DNA from: Siniperca chuatsi
Lineage: Eukaryota > Chordata > Actinopteri > Centrarchiformes > Sinipercidae
Direction: 5' to 3'
Length of the DNA stretch: 64,000 bases
Assembly: GCF_020085105.1 (NCBI RefSeq)
Contig: NC_058051.1
Coordinates: forward strand, 5,290,001 to 5,354,000
Made by a program: the position numbers and the translations under genes. Every line of letters begins with the position of its first letter. Position 1 is the stretch's first letter. Shown one piece after another: positions 25,750-39,900 of the stretch. The notes beneath the pieces were generated by a model. The model was not told the DNA's origin. It saw nothing but the letters and a program-made list of their open reading frames with translations, and made no database searches.

Positions 25750-27292
25750 TCAGCAGCCAACGCAGAACTTCAAAGTCTGTCATGTCTTTAAGTATTAATG
25801 CAATGCATGATATTCATCCTGCAGCTAAAACTCTGTTTGGCTACCAGTTTACATAACAGACTAATAATCTGGCCAAAAGGCAGTTCATAAAACCTACTGC
25901 ATTTGCTGTATTACCTACACTGAGTGCTTAACACTTAATATGAAAACAAGTTTTTACAACAAAAAGAACAAAACAATTGATTCTGAATATGAAATGGATT
26001 TGCTCTGCAATTAAACTCACTTCTGCATTTCAAATAAATCTACCAGTTAATTGCACAGACTGTCTATGTTTTCTTTGATGCATTCAGTTCCCCAGTGGCA
26101 GACCTGGCTCAGATGTTGATCTCAGAAAGATGTTTGTATTACATCTCTGAAATATTCACCACTGAGGATATGTGATGTGTCACTGAAATTGTGGACATAT
26201 GGGACTGGATGTTCAGAGCAGGAAATAACTGGTGCATACTGGAACCCTAAACCTGAAGTTTCAATTTCAAGTCACGTTTAAGAGCTTGTTGTTTGGCTTG
26301 TGGCCGTCATCAGGGTCATCATACAACATATTACAAGATTATGTTTTTTGTAATGGACTTTTCATTCCCATTCTCCGTGCACCTTGAAATCAGGTGATGT
26401 TGTACCAGAAATCCCTACTCTACGTCAACTACTGGACACATTTCTATGAAATTTGTGGTGGATAGTCATTGTTCTCAGAGGATGAATTCAAATGTTTTCA
26501 GTGACCCGGTAGACGCAACCATCAGGACAAAATGTCAGCTCTGCACACCAGATATCTTATAAGCTGAGTCCTAATTCCATACTAATACCAGTACAGTACA
26601 GTGTGTACTACTGTACATACTAATCTAATATACTAGTCAGTATACATGAAAATAATGTACAGTACTTTACTGAATCCCTTTCTAATGGTCTTAGGAAGGG
26701 ATTTTTAATGTCCAGTATGAAAAGGAGGAATGATTTCAGAGAGAAAAACCTGTTTCAATGTTCATATGGGCACCTGACTATTGTTTTAGGACAGACTAGA
26801 AAAACTGTCAACCTAGCCTTTAATGACAGAGGAAAAGAGACCGAGAGAGACAAAGTAAAGCTTACTATGATCAGAGTGTCCATGACACCTTTACAGGTCT
26901 ATGATTTATATCATAGTATATATATATATAGCAAATATATATTATACCATAAAACAGAAACATTTCGGGCTACAATAAGACAATGTGATACAAAAGAAAA
27001 GCTGACATGCATATCAGTTGGGTTATTGAGTTCATTTCTGTTTTTCTCAGTATCAGCTTCACTATATCTGGTCCAAATCCCTATGACAGCATATAATTTG
27101 AAAGTCTCTCTTATCTTAAAAATTATGATAGTGAGGAAGCAAATATAAATCCGGTAGTAATAAAACCAGTCCTACTGGTGCAATCAGTCAATGGACAAAG
27201 TCCTATAAAAACTAAATATGCACTGTGTTGTTATCAACCAGTCTCATATTTATTTTTAATATATTCTTACAATACCATGTAAACCACTGGTG

Positions 27293-27295
<3 letters not shown>

Positions 27296-27366
<71 letters not shown>
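27296..27366. repeat. (TA)n microsatellite
   Basis: About 70 bp of uninterrupted AT dinucleotides. Confidence 0.97.
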
Positions 27367-27370
<4 letters not shown>

Positions 27371-27619
27371 ATGATATTACAGAAGGTCTGATTTTCTTTA
27401 TTAGATCATTGAGAACGGATTAATTTCACCATTGAGAAATGTCTGTGCTCAGATGAAAATCAAACACACACATATATATCAGTCATGTCAATTATCAAAA
27501 TTAACAGTATAAATATCATGTAATTAATACTTCATTTGGCCAAATATGTTTTGAATAAAAAAAAAAACTGCAAATTCTTTTTTTCTTCTCTGATGAAAAC
27601 CACCTACACTCACATTGTG

Positions 27620-27876
27620 ATCTTAGCTGTGGCTTAGTGGTAGTGCGGGTCGTCCCCAAATGTGTGTCCTTGGGAAAGACACTGAACCCCAAATTGTTCC
27701 AGAGGGCTGTGCCTTCAGTGTGTGAGTGTTAATTTCTTTGATCTGATGAGCAGTTAGCATCTGCCATCAGTGTATGAATGTGTGTCAATAGGGTGAATGT
27801 GATATGTAGTGTGTGAAGTGCTTTGAGTAGTCGGAAGACTAGAAAGGCGCTATACAAATACAGTCCATTTACCATC
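27620..27876. repeat. Common teleost dispersed repeat (gcgctatacaaatacagtcc end)
   Basis: The segment ends gcgctatacaaatacagtcc then atttaccat, preceded by gtgaagtgctttgagtagtc. This arrangement is known from very abundant fish repeats. I cannot assign it firmly to SINE or MITE. Confidence 0.6.
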
Positions 27877-28654
27877 TTAATAAGCTTGTGATGCCTTATA
27901 AGATCTTATCATGTGCACTACTTTATGAACATTTGTTTACAATAAAGGCCAAATAGCATAAAGGTTTACAAATAAGTGATTGTAAAATATAGTAAATAGA
28001 CAGTCCAGACAAACTGCAAACTACAGTATCATGTATCAAACTGAGTTAGAACAAAATCTGACTAAAAACATCAGCTGTGGTCCAGACAAAACTACACTGC
28101 CCTCATGTGTCCAAACAGAAACAGCCTTATCGCAACAGGACTAAAAACTGAGGGAACGCTTGATAAAACAATACTTTCTTTGTGCCAACAATCCTACCCA
28201 AAATCCACCTAACTCGGTCAAGAATATCAATTTATTGTTCCTGGGAATAATGGCATTAAAAAAAAAAGTCATCACAAGGGTAGCTCTGTGGCATATTGTA
28301 TGTACTTCTGTGATCAAAGATGTTGTGTGACAGCACTGAATAAAAATACTCACATTTAGGTTTCTGAGAAATCAAGGCACTTTAATGCCTCTATTTATAT
28401 TGTGCCTAGAGCATGGCTTAACAGCATATTTTTTCCAAAATATTCTTATTCTGATGTTTTTAATAACAATTTACATGTATGGAAGTTAAGAGTTACCAAT
28501 ATCAAAATGAAATCATTTAATAAAATTAAAATTTTAATTTTCCATTTATGTGCATGTGATGTGTGTATTTTAAAAATAAAAAAATAAATGCTACAGTAGA
28601 ATTTCTTGTAATTTTGAATTTGTCTGTCATATCTGAAGGTGTTCTGAATTGTAA

Positions 28655-29500
28655 TGGTATAGGAGCAGTAGGCGATTTGAGGGGAGAGGAAGGGGGATGC
28701 CATCCCCCTTGTTAGCAAAATGACCAAAATCCGTCCCCCTTGTTAACCTGCTCAAAAGATGCTCTGTGCTTTGTCTCACAATGGCGCTTCACATTACTGC
28801 TTTTAAAGGTGCTATTGATAACATTGATAACAACTAGATGACGCACTCCGGCTCCCCCCTTCCATTCCATTCCAAGCTGGAACCAAACATCAGACATCTC
28901 ACACAGAGATAAACAAAACAAAACATTTTTAAAATGATTAATTCACAATCATAATATTTTTTTTTATTTTTAGGAAAAGTGATACTTTTATTGCACACCT
29001 AAAGCATCTAAATGCTCTGTGGATGTTTTTTTTTCTTTAAATATTCGTGTACATAAAAATGTTATCAATATAACCTTTAATAATTGCCACTTCTCTGAAC
29101 ATATGAGATGTACTGGTTTTGAATAACTCTGAACAATGTATCTATATTCTCTACAGCAGTCAGGGGGAAAGAGAAAGTGCGACAGCAGCATGACAGAGGC
29201 CTGGTCAGAAATGAACAAAACTTGGATTCAAGTGCACTTGAATGCTCATACACGTTTATTTTTCTCTCTTTTGTTTTTGCTGTTCTCACTTATTTTTTCA
29301 ATCAAAACAAATCTTTGTGCCGCAATTTGTGTTTATTTGATAATATAACTTAATAATCATACATTATTTCAATGTTTAGTAAATGCCCCTGAAAATCAGT
29401 TCAAGGGGCAAAAAATAAGCTACCTTCTAAAAATTGTTTCAATTAATAATTGTTATGTTGCCGATGTCACATTTGTGAGGTTTTTCGAAATGGGGAGGGG
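28655..29500. repeat. Dispersed repeat, copy A
   Basis: Segments such as cttgttaacctgctcaaaag, gctctgtgctttgtctc and ctctacagcag occur in the same order at 41236-41705, with several insertions and deletions between. The copies are direct repeats about 12.5 kb apart; this copy is longer. No family name can be given. Confidence 0.65.
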
Positions 29501-29806
29501 GATCAAATAAGGAAGTCATCACCGTGCGCCTGGTTTGAACACAGTTCACACACCTGTAACATCTTCAGCACAAACGACAAAAGACGTATTTTACGTTTTC
29601 CTTGCAAAATAATTTAGGTTGTTCACTGCCACTTTACTGAAATATAGTTAGCCACTTTTGGCCCATTTCTAATCAGCTGTGTAGAGAGGGTATCATGCTC
29701 TGGGGAAATCCGTCAGTGTGATGTCAAAGGCTGCGGACAGCCGAGAGCTGTTTTCTGAAGAAGCCCAGGATAGCCAACTCCACAGCGTGTCTGAGCAAAA
29801 TGAAAC

Positions 29807-32800
29807 ATGGATGAGGAGGTCGTCGAAAGTTGGGAGGAAGCTGCTGATAGTGGGGTAAATAACGAAAGGCTCAATATACCTTCAGTTCAAGGCAAATATC
29901 CTTTTGGTTGCTTCTTATATTTACAGGGTTGCTTTTAGAAGTTTCAACGTTGTTCCATGTTAGCGACTCCCACGGGCCAACAATGTGGCTAAAGCTAGCG
30001 TTAGCTTTAAGAAACTTGACGAGCTAACGTCAAGTAGCTAATGAGCGAGACAGGCTTAACATGGCCAACTAGCCAAATGACGTTTGCTATCTAACGTATT
30101 TCGCATGAAATAACATTAATATGCTTGATTATCGGCTAACAGCTAACTAATATACATGACGCGAGCGAAACCCACGAAATTAGAGTTCCTGTTGAAATGC
30201 TTAGGTTGACGTTAGCGAATGCTAAGCTATCTATTTTTGCATGGCTAGCGTGGAAAATGTGTCAATCGAATGTTGGTTTACTTGTTGTAAAATGTACACA
30301 CCTCACACAAAACAACTAAAGCCCCATTAACGACCCACCATCGTCTCATATTTAATTCGGCATACATTGAATTCTAATAACTCCTATCATAATCATTGAT
30401 TCACACTATTCCCCGCAATAACGACTAACCGAACCATCCTGTGGAAGACTAGCAGCATGGTGAATCAGTTTAGATGCTCGAAATTTTACTGTCATAAATA
30501 GAACATAAGTAACTTTGCAAGGTCGAATGTTTAACAGATTCTTAAAATGTAACTACAGTAACTATGGCATTGTCGTCCATTTAAGCACATTTTTCATGGA
30601 CCCCGGCTTAAGCTAGGCATGCTATGATGTCAGGTTGCTGAACTAACTTGGTGATTTCCTGTAGTTTACAAAGCCACAGTTCGGCCATGTTTTCAACTAA
30701 TTATCGACAAACTGGAAAGTAGTCTGGCAGACTATCGCGCTAGCTTATGACGTCAAGAACGTGGCTCTGAGAAAAGAAGTTTGTCAGAACGTCAGCAGCT
30801 TGTCAGGCTGAAGTTACAGCTCATTTTAATCTTTCTGTGGTTAGTCAGCATAAAACCAAATGCACCTCATCTAACCTTATATTAACACATTTTGCTGGCA
30901 ACATCAGCCGGCTAATGTAATGGCTCTCTGTTATGACTTGGCAGATGTCGTGCACATGTATAAATAGCTTGTAACTGAATCCTGCTTTCCATCCACTCTC
31001 CAACTTGCTTACGACCTGCCACACTTTTCTTCCTACCCCAAATCAGTCTGTCTCACCATGTTGTGTGTTTACATGAATGCATGTTTGGTCTTTTTCCCCC
31101 CCCCACAGGAAATGGAAAAACGTTTAGAAGAGAAGCTAAGGATCAGCCAGAAAGAAAAGTAAGGCCTTAAAAAGGTAGAAGAAACATGGCCCAAATTTGT
31201 GATTTTTTAAAAAAAATTATTGATTCTGTTTCCATTCAAAACAATATTGTTTAGCTTATGTGTCTTGGTTAGGTGTAAAAGTACACACCTGAACATAACC
31301 TAAGAGTTTTTACAAATTATTAAGAGCTACTTTTTAGTTCACCATAAAGGTGATCTATTTTATAGCGATACACTAATCTATCCACTTAATTTATTTTATT
31401 AATTTATTTCATTAATTTAAAAAAAAAAATTAAGTGAGCTGAATTGAAGAGCAGATCCTAACAATTCAGAAATGGTCTTAAGATGTGTTGTACCAAGTAT
31501 GTAACTTTGCTGATAAGCAGGGAAAAACTGAATCAGTAATAAATGTATTTGGGTTTCTGTCATAAGTCTTTTGGCCATGGATGTATCATTTAAGCTGTTA
31601 TCTGCACTGCCTCCCTCGCTTCAAGGTAATGGCCTCTTCCTGTCTGTCATATCACTAATTTTGCATGGACTGTCATGTTGGTCTGCTTCTAGGGAGTCCA
31701 GTAATAATTCTCCACGATCTCCATTAAAGACAACCATGGTGATACAGGACGACTCTCTACCAGCAGTACCCCCACCTCCGATACGCATTTTGAAGCGACC
31801 TGCAAGTAACGGGTCATTGGGATCACCATTGAATCAGAACAGGCCTACGCCACAGGTCAAGTCTCTGGCCCAGCGTGAGGCAGAGTACGCTGAGGCCAGA
31901 AAGAGAATACTGGGCAGCGCCTGCCCAGAGGAGACGGCTCAGGACAAGCCCAACACTGACAGGTAATAATATATACAAATATTGACAGTTTAGAGGTTTT
32001 TATGCACATCCTAATAAGGTCTTGCTGAAGGGCACTTGCAGTTGGTATATTCCGCTTTGTGCTTAAGACTGTATTTGACTTTTTGTGAGCCACGTATCCA
32101 ACTGAGAGAGAGACAGCAAATGAATAGGCTAGAATATTCAATATTTTAGGGTCTCTCCATCCACCTTGATTCCAGTCTTGATTAACTTATCTTTTGGTTG
32201 TGGACTCTTTGAATGTGTTTATCACCAAAGCACAGCGCCATCTTTTACTGATTCCGAAAGTGTTTTTAAAAACAAAAACAACAATTTGATTTGAGGTTTG
32301 ATTCACAATGTTTATACTACTGTTAGACTGCAGTCTTGAATTACATGAAAAACAGCTGCTTCTAAAAAAAAAAACAAAAAAAAACTCTATGTAAACATAA
32401 GTCCTAAATAAGTAAAATAATGGTAGCAAAACAATAGCTAAGGCAGTAGCCACTAAAAATGGGATTACTTCCAGCTGAATCCCAGATGAATTGTCAGAAT
32501 CCACACATCAGCAGGCTTGTGAGGAGCTTTGTTGACCTCCCCTCCTGAGGGATAACCCATCAAGGTGGATAAAGGAAAATCCTGGCTTATTTTGATAAAT
32601 CTCGCTAGTTTAAGAGAGAGATCCGTTCCATTACTGTGGCTTCCTGCTCAGTAACCAAGGTAACTTATACCGCTGAACTAGCTTGCTCTGTAGCATCCTA
32701 ACTGTCAAGCTTAATTTAGCGGTGTGTCAAAGAATGTCCAACGGGTTGAAACAGAATCCCAAAAGACAGTTTCGTCAAGCACATTACATATGTCATGTGT

Positions 32801-34352
32801 TCTGAAACATAAATTAAGACCTATTTCAGTTAATCCCCATTTTATTCATGATCACCTTTTATTTTGGAGTGAAACCTTTTTATTTGAAAGCTTAGCATGT
32901 ATAATTTAAGAAAGAAAAATGTGCCAAAGTTGTGTTGTAAGTTATTTAATTCACAAATTTTGTTCAAGACAAAAATATTACAGTCCAAACCATGACCTTC
33001 TGCTGTGTTTTAAATGTATACTTGTTTATCTCCAACTTCTTAACTTTTAGGTCAGAGAGGCTTCACACACCTCACAGAATTAGGCTAATTAACAGTAAAT
33101 GCATTGTAGTTATGTCAGTTCTCTTAAGTTAGCCTACACCATAATTTTAAAACACACATCTGATATTATCTAGCCTGCTGATAATATAGCTACAGTCTTA
33201 CTGTAGTCTAGTGATCTGAATGTTAATTTATTAACAAACACAAATAAAACAATAAGTAGGATTGTAAAATTTACATTAAGTTTAGTCTGTCTGCAATTTT
33301 TTGCCAAGCCATCTCCCTCATTAATTGCAGCAGTATTGTCCTTTTTGGTGATGACTCCTTTCCTCATATAGTTCCATCAGCAGGGTTTTTTCTGCCGCTG
33401 AGAGGAATACCGCTCTCGTCTTTTCTTCTTTTTGCGACACATATCCTCTTTTTGACAATCGACTGTTCTGGGCTGCTTATGTACTCCGTGCGTGCGCTCA
33501 ATGCTAGATTGTTTAAGCCTGGCTTGAGTTAACGTTGACTAGACATGGCTGAATTGTGTTAGTTGAACGGCTTGACCCTTAAGTCAAAGTCAACGTTAAT
33601 TTTTCAATTAAGCGCAGATTTCATTAGCTGCGTTGATGGAATACCCCCTTGGTTTTATTTTTGGTTTCATAGACTACAGCCTACGGCTGGCAGAAGAACT
33701 TTTGTCTTTCTTTTGCCTTGACTGGGTTTTGATTGACAGAAGGTGGAGCCTAATAATAATCATAGAAATCTCTTTGAAGCAACTTTGCAGAACTTGACTG
33801 GTTCTTGTTTACACTTCAAGTTAATTGACTGAATAATATGAAGTTCTTTTCATTTGTGTTTAGTTGGATTTGAATGGTAGTGAATAGTGCCAAAATGAAT
33901 ATAAAAGCAACCAAAAAACTCAAAAGAATGAACAATGGGATGGGGGGGCAAAACTCAAATCATGCTATTAAAAACTTTTCTTTAAATACAGTTTTGAAGC
34001 AAACTCTCCTAAAACCAAGAGGGAGCACTATAACTAAAATCATGTGTGGAGACCTGTCTGTTGTGAGACTACAGGGATCCTGTAATTAGGACAGTTCAGG
34101 AGAAAGACGCCCGTTGAAAACAAGAATGCTGCTGAAACTTGCCAACTGGAAACGAGTTGTCAGCCGTTTCTGTCCAGCAGCTGGCAATGTGTAAAAGGCT
34201 GCGGTCTCTAATTTATTCCTGTTTCGTCTTTTTCTGCCAGGCCAGGGCGCAATAACTCTACATTGCCTTCAGAGGACACCCGATCAAACAATCACACTGT
34301 CGGGCAGCCATCCAGCCCAAACAGCACCCAAGGGTTCCGACAGCACAGATAA
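29807..34352 (+). CDS. szrd1: SUZ RNA-binding domain-containing protein 1
   Basis: Four coding exons, 29807-29854, 31109-31158, 31693-31962 and 34241-34352 (stop TAA 34350-34352), join in frame to 159 residues; human SZRD1 has about 152. It begins [16 protein letters not shown], like the human N-terminus. Exon 2 gives [16 protein letters not shown]. Exon 3 holds the SUZ-like core [20 protein letters not shown] and the conserved [19 protein letters not shown]. The last exon ends STQGFRQHR, comparable to human SQGFKQRR (SUZ-C). SUZ domains bind RNA; the specific cellular role is poorly known. All introns have GT-AG ends. The 31109 exon follows a C-rich acceptor tract. Confidence 0.96.
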
Positions 34353-36095
34353 GTGGGCCCTGGGGCCACACAGCCATTGAGGAGAGAGCGATCAAGGGCC
34401 ACAGAGCAAAGACACCACTGTATCTTAAAAGTTCCTTCCTTCAGTTCCATTATAACGGATGGGCTGTAAGTATAGCCACACTGCTGCCTAACTCTGCCCA
34501 CGAGCAGTTGTGTGGAACTGACAGGGAGCAAGGAAGTCAAATGGAAATGTCCTCTCTTCTCTCTCCACCCCAGTCTGTTTGACACTGTGATTATGGACAT
34601 CTTCTGGACTCACTGTGACGGTCCCTTTAAGAGACGCCCCTCACGTCCATCTCTCTCCTCCTCCAGTCCCCAGCCGCTCCGTCTCAGGATGCTTGCAAGG
34701 CGAAAGCAAAGACTTACACAAAGGATGGCAGAGAGAGGAGGAGAAGCGACGGGCCATAGCAAAATGAGATGAGCTGATACATGGGCAGCAGCTTCTCCCC
34801 AGCAATAATACCAGAGATCACTTCTCACACCTTTACATACATGTTTTAAATTTTTCAGATGTTGGCTCACTAAATTTTTATCTTTTGTTTTTCATGCTTG
34901 TCTTTAAATATCTATACTAGGGATGCTCTGATATCTACCGAGTACAGTTAAAAGTACTTCACATTATACACACACCACCAAGAACATGTTCATTAAAACA
35001 GTATTTAATATTCAGATTTAAAAAAAAAAAACATAAACATAACAATATTTGCAGTTTTTATGAAATAGAAAACATTCAAATTCTTCCACCTTTCTTTGGT
35101 GCTAAAATGCTACATTTTGGATTTCTCCTTACACTATAAAAACAGAGACCCTGGGCTACAGCTTGTGCTGTCAGATCTCACACAGTAAACTCACCACTAA
35201 TACTGAGTACATAACTGGTACCTGCCTGGTAACTGAGTTGTTAGCATTATCAGTCCACCCCTTATAAGTAAATTGCCATTTGTTTTTAACAAACTGAGGG
35301 TATGGGTCATGTATGTCAAGTTGTATATCTGACAAGTTCTGTTTTTTTTTTTTTTAATTCATCTTTTCAGCTGTCTTCCTTAGACTGTTGCATCATTATT
35401 TCTATTGAAAAGTAAAAGCAAAAAAAAAAAAGACATGAAAAGGAGACTATGGAGTCATTTTAAGTAGCTTTTCTGCCTTTTTGTATGAGATGGCAGCAAT
35501 GTCTGAGCAGTATTTTAATTTAAATGAACCAAAATCCCATTTTAAAATCAACCTGTGTATATATATCAGTTTAATAGTTAATTCACATGTCATTATTTGA
35601 AGGTGGTGTTGGTGTTGGGAATTAATGTACTGCTTTCCTTCACAAGCCTCTCCGTCACATCTCCACCTTGTCAGCGGTGTGCTCGTTCCTTCATGTCCCT
35701 CACTGACGTACAGTACATAGGAACTCAGGTGCAAGTGAACGAGACTGAATGAATGAAATGAACTAAGATTGTATTGAAACAGTGCTATACAGAGTGTGCG
35801 GTGAAATGTAACTGAAATGATGTCTACGTCCCAAGATGAATGAATACCAGTTTTTGTAAAAAAAATTTGTCTGTTTGCATCTTGGTTACGTAAGAAACGG
35901 TAACATCACCCTGTGTGATTGTTCAGTAACTGTTGGTTCACTGCTGAAATGGAACATGGAGACACAGCTGTATGTGAACCAGATAGGTAGTAGCTACCTG
36001 GCTGTCCAGGACCATTGTGCCCAATAGATAGTTCTTAGTTTTTCACCCATTTGTTCAAACAGAGAAGAGATCTCAATAAAGCCATATTCAGTGGT
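34353..36095 (+). other. szrd1: szrd1 3' UTR with polyadenylation signal
   Basis: No further exon is seen after the szrd1 stop. The first well-placed AATAAA is at 36075-36080, suggesting a 3' UTR of about 1.7 kb. The extent is inferred; earlier cleavage is possible. Confidence 0.5.
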
Positions 36096-36564
36096 GTACA
36101 TCATCAATAGAAAAGTTATTTTAATGGTTGAATTCAGCTTGTGCCTCCTGTATCACATCTCTACTTCCTGGTTGTTGATTTTATTACTGTAGTTCAAGAA
36201 AGTGAATATAACTGAGGGAGAATTCGCAATACTGGTAAGAGTTCAGTTCAGGAAATCTAGCAGCAGAGCAGAAGACAATTGGGTTTAGCTGAGCTCTGAG
36301 TGAGAACACAAACTGCCTGTAAATACTGATTTAATAAAATGATTTGCAGAAAATATCATTTTCATTTTGTGATGCATGGTCATTACATTACATTAAATTT
36401 GGGAGGCAGGTGCTTTTGTCCAAAGCAAAAGGAATATTGTTTGGTTGAAAGTTCCAATGATCACTGATCAGTGAGCTCTGGATTATCTAGAGTAACAAGG
36501 ACATGATTTCTGGAAAAAATAAATGCTGTTGAATATTTTAAATGTCTTTGCGCACTGCAAAGGA

Positions 36565-36700
36565 ATTCATTCCAGGAAGCGGAAATCTCAAAATCTGGAT
36601 AAATAAAATCAAAACTATCTGCCTGGTCAGATACCACAAGAAGTGACAGAAAATGTTTTTGTAATTTGGCTAAACTCACCTGTGAATTGGCTAAAACATG
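36565..36700. repeat. Dispersed repeat shared with 61.0 kb
   Basis: aaaactatctgcctggtcag followed by ataccacaag resembles aaaacatctgcttggcttga then taccattag at 61048-61080, both after an ataaa(ac)taaaa stretch. It lies in the gap between the convergent ends of szrd1 and atp13a2. Confidence 0.45.
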
Positions 36701-36833
36701 CAAACCCACCAGTGCAGTGTGGTCCTTTAATACCCCCAGGACCACACTATTAAATCGCACTGTAACTTGATAAGAGTATATGAACGTATTTAAAAACAAA
36801 ACACACACTATAGGTTACATAAAAAAAAAATAC

Positions 36834-36839
36834 TTTATT
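36834..36839 (-). other. Polyadenylation signal of atp13a2
   Basis: TTTATT on the plus strand (AATAAA on the minus) lies about 115 bp beyond the atp13a2 stop codon. It is next to a poly-A run on the plus strand. Confidence 0.65.
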
Positions 36840-36951
36840 AATACAGGTAAACATGACTTTGCATTGTTGGTCAAGTTGGGTGTAGCTCAGACATGCACAG
36901 CATTGTTTGGCTTGGGTGACTGACAGTGTCCAATAGAGGGGCAAGTAGATG

Positions 36952-39900
36952 CTAGCTCAGGCCGATGACTGTGTGATCTGTGGGGAAAAGGGTTTGATTG
37001 AGGGGCGGCCATGATGGGGATTCAGACAGAAGAATGTTGAGACGTTTATACTGTTTCTTGGACTGACGCTTCCCACGCAGCGTTCGAAGACAGTTCAGGA
37101 TACCCAAGTCTATTAGCACCTGGGGAAAAAAACAGCAACTGCACAGTTAACAAGGCCTTTTAGGAATATACCACGTTTAAAAAGATTGTCCTTTTGGAGT
37201 GTTTATCTAGTAATGTTGAAAACAGACAACAGGCCATTTTCAGAGCAGACATTTTGACTTATAGCAGGAAAAACACAGGTGTTAACGAATAACATTAACG
37301 ATGGCTCTGTTCTCTTCCCCAAAGCCGTGACAGTGAGCCAGCATGCACAATACCAGGCCTCTGAAACCAAAGTAGCTAAATGGAATTCAGCCATCAATCA
37401 TTTAATTACATTTACTAATAATTTTATTTTGCTTTTCCGAATGTGATATGTCAAAACGTGAAATAGGCCTATGAAATCACCCATGTGCTCCTAGTAATAA
37501 AGTAAGCAGATAGCGTTCTATATGAGGATTCTGCTGGGAGAAGTAATCCCCCACTAACACATAACGGTACAGAATCAGAGATGGCTGTGAACAAGTGAAG
37601 TAAGCAATAACAACAAATGCTTCAGCAGTAAGAGGAGGTAGGGGAAGCAGTGTTGGCATTGGCAAAACTCCCTTTTGATGTACTTGCTATTGCTACGGTC
37701 GACATACAGCTATTAAAGCCCAAAGCCTTTATGAGGTCAAGCTTTTGAGGGATGCGCCGCCCACTTGTATATGTACTGTATATAAATAAGGCATGAGCAG
37801 GCTTGAGTAGTAATGTTAAGGCAAAATGATGATTGTTTTGAATACACTGAGCATGCAGGAGTGGTTGGAGAAGATACTATAGGCATTTTTATACTCCACT
37901 GATGTTTATAGTAACTCGAGATGACCGGAGCCACTTTCTTCTTCATGAAGGAGAATATTACAAACTTTTTATAGCTATCTTTCCAGCCTCTTCAAAGATA
38001 GATTTTGGTTGGAGTATGACTTCAATGTTAAGCATTATGGAGAATCAGTCATATCCAGACTGTCATGAGTCTGGTTGTTGTTGGAGTTAATGATTGAGCC
38101 AGCTATTTTTCCATGTAAATATAGATTAACAATTGTCCTTAGAGGGAATATTAAAGTTTCATATCATCACTCACCTCTACAAGAAAACAAATGAGTAAGT
38201 TGAGAGCAGCCACAGCAACAAGCAGCATTTTGAAATTCATATCAGAGATGTCATATAGTTGAAGAAAATGGCAAACAAAGGCCCCAGGATACACCGCCAG
38301 CCAAGTCATCAGGGCAAAGAGTACGAACAGTAGACAGAGGAAAATCACTAGAAAGATAAGAAGTAAAAAAAATCATTTCTGAGTTCAGGTTCCTAAATCT
38401 TTAATAAGTTTCACTTGTAATATTATATTCAATAAATCTGACAATGATGCAGCATGGGTCTGAATGCATCACCCTTCCAACCCCAAATCATCATCCTTGG
38501 ATATTTCTGCTGACTCACCATTGTGGTACAGAGGTTTCTTGTGAGGGTAGCCCTTGGTGACCACCACAGCCATGATGATGTACTGGAAACCTGACATGGT
38601 AAACACAGTGGTGTTCTCCATGTTGGGCAGATTGGCTGTTCCATACACTGTGGAATTGAGTGGAATGTACCTAAAAAAAAAAAAAAAAAAAATACAGGGG
38701 ATGAAGTTTTACAGTGTATTAAAGTGCATCAAGCGTAGATGCAGATGCCGGTCCTTTTCTAAATCTGAGATATTGGATTTTGTTTAGTGAATATAGAAAC
38801 AAATATAAAACATTTATTTCCGATATTCTGATGGGAAATAAAAGCTCTACTGCAGCTGTGTGTCTTTTTACTGACCAGTCCTGTGAGGTGGTGATGAAGA
38901 GCGCAGCCAGCTGGCCCAGGGTGATCATGCAGATGTGGATGAAGAGGCTGCCCAGGACAGGCAGTGCCAGCAGACTGGCTGGGGGTCTGCGGGGGTGCAG
39001 CTCCTCACTGGGGCCTCCTTTCCCCATCATGATGGCCAGCAGAGTCACCACAAAAATGTCACAGAACAGGAACTCCAGGTCAGCCATGCTCGTCTTCACC
39101 TGGACACACATCAAGACGTCACATGTTTCATAGTAAGTTATTTAAGAATAAAGGTGAGGGAAGAAACCGAAGTCATGAGAGCACAATTGATGCAGCATTT
39201 ACTTAGGAAATGATTTATTCAGGATAAAGTTGCAAACCTGTACTGAATGTGATTTAGGCCGTAATCACGCACAGAATTTTTAGAATGAGCCAGCTGAAAT
39301 GCTCCTCTGCCAGGGCTTTGGTACAAATTTTGTTCAAGGGTTTGAATGGGTCACATCTTATGGGGCCCTAAAGTGTTCAATGTTAAATAAATAAGAATAT
39401 TTTATTATTACATATAAATAAATTGCATAAAATATCTAAACAATAAATAACAATTTGTGACATTATTTAAGCAATTTGAGATGCGTGCGTACGCAGGAGG
39501 TAGAAAGCTAACAAGAATGACAGAGAGCTGAAGAGATCGACATGCAAAGCTGTTTTTGTGCCTTAGGTTGCACAAACACACAGCAGTCATGGGTGGATAA
39601 TGTTCATTATCCCAAGAAGGAAACTTCCCACTTAGCTCAAAGTGCAGCTAAGCAATCTGGTCAGAGCTTTTATGAAGGGAGTGGATGGCTTTGCACTGAT
39701 ACTGCAGGAAAAAAAAACACACTTTTAAAAAGGTAAATTACTTTGTTACAGCGTGTTTAAGACTGTTTAATGACGAGTTGGTGATCAGTCTGGCGTGCAT
39801 TTAGAGTTTCAGTGTGCAACTTGTCGACAGCTGATAGAGGTGCAAACAGATGGATGAAAAATACATCACAGTGTTAAGCTTACATTTTTTTCAGAGAAAA

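Larger units (their letters stand above)
25800..29700. other. Repeat-rich intergenic region before szrd1
   Basis: I find no supported exon. The region holds copy 2 of the ttggcttgtggcc repeat (26270-26330), a long (TA)n run, a dispersed SINE/MITE-like repeat (27620-27876) and a repeat shared with 41.24-41.70 kb. An open frame at 26708-27148 (+) has no recognisable features. Confidence 0.5.

Noticed and set aside
26708-27148. 146-codon plus-strand ORF in the smim1-szrd1 gap
   Set aside because: Low-complexity AT-rich sequence with (TA)n inside, no recognisable motif and no splice context.
34512-34772. ORF after the szrd1 stop
   Set aside because: It lies in the szrd1 3' UTR region and shows no family resemblance.
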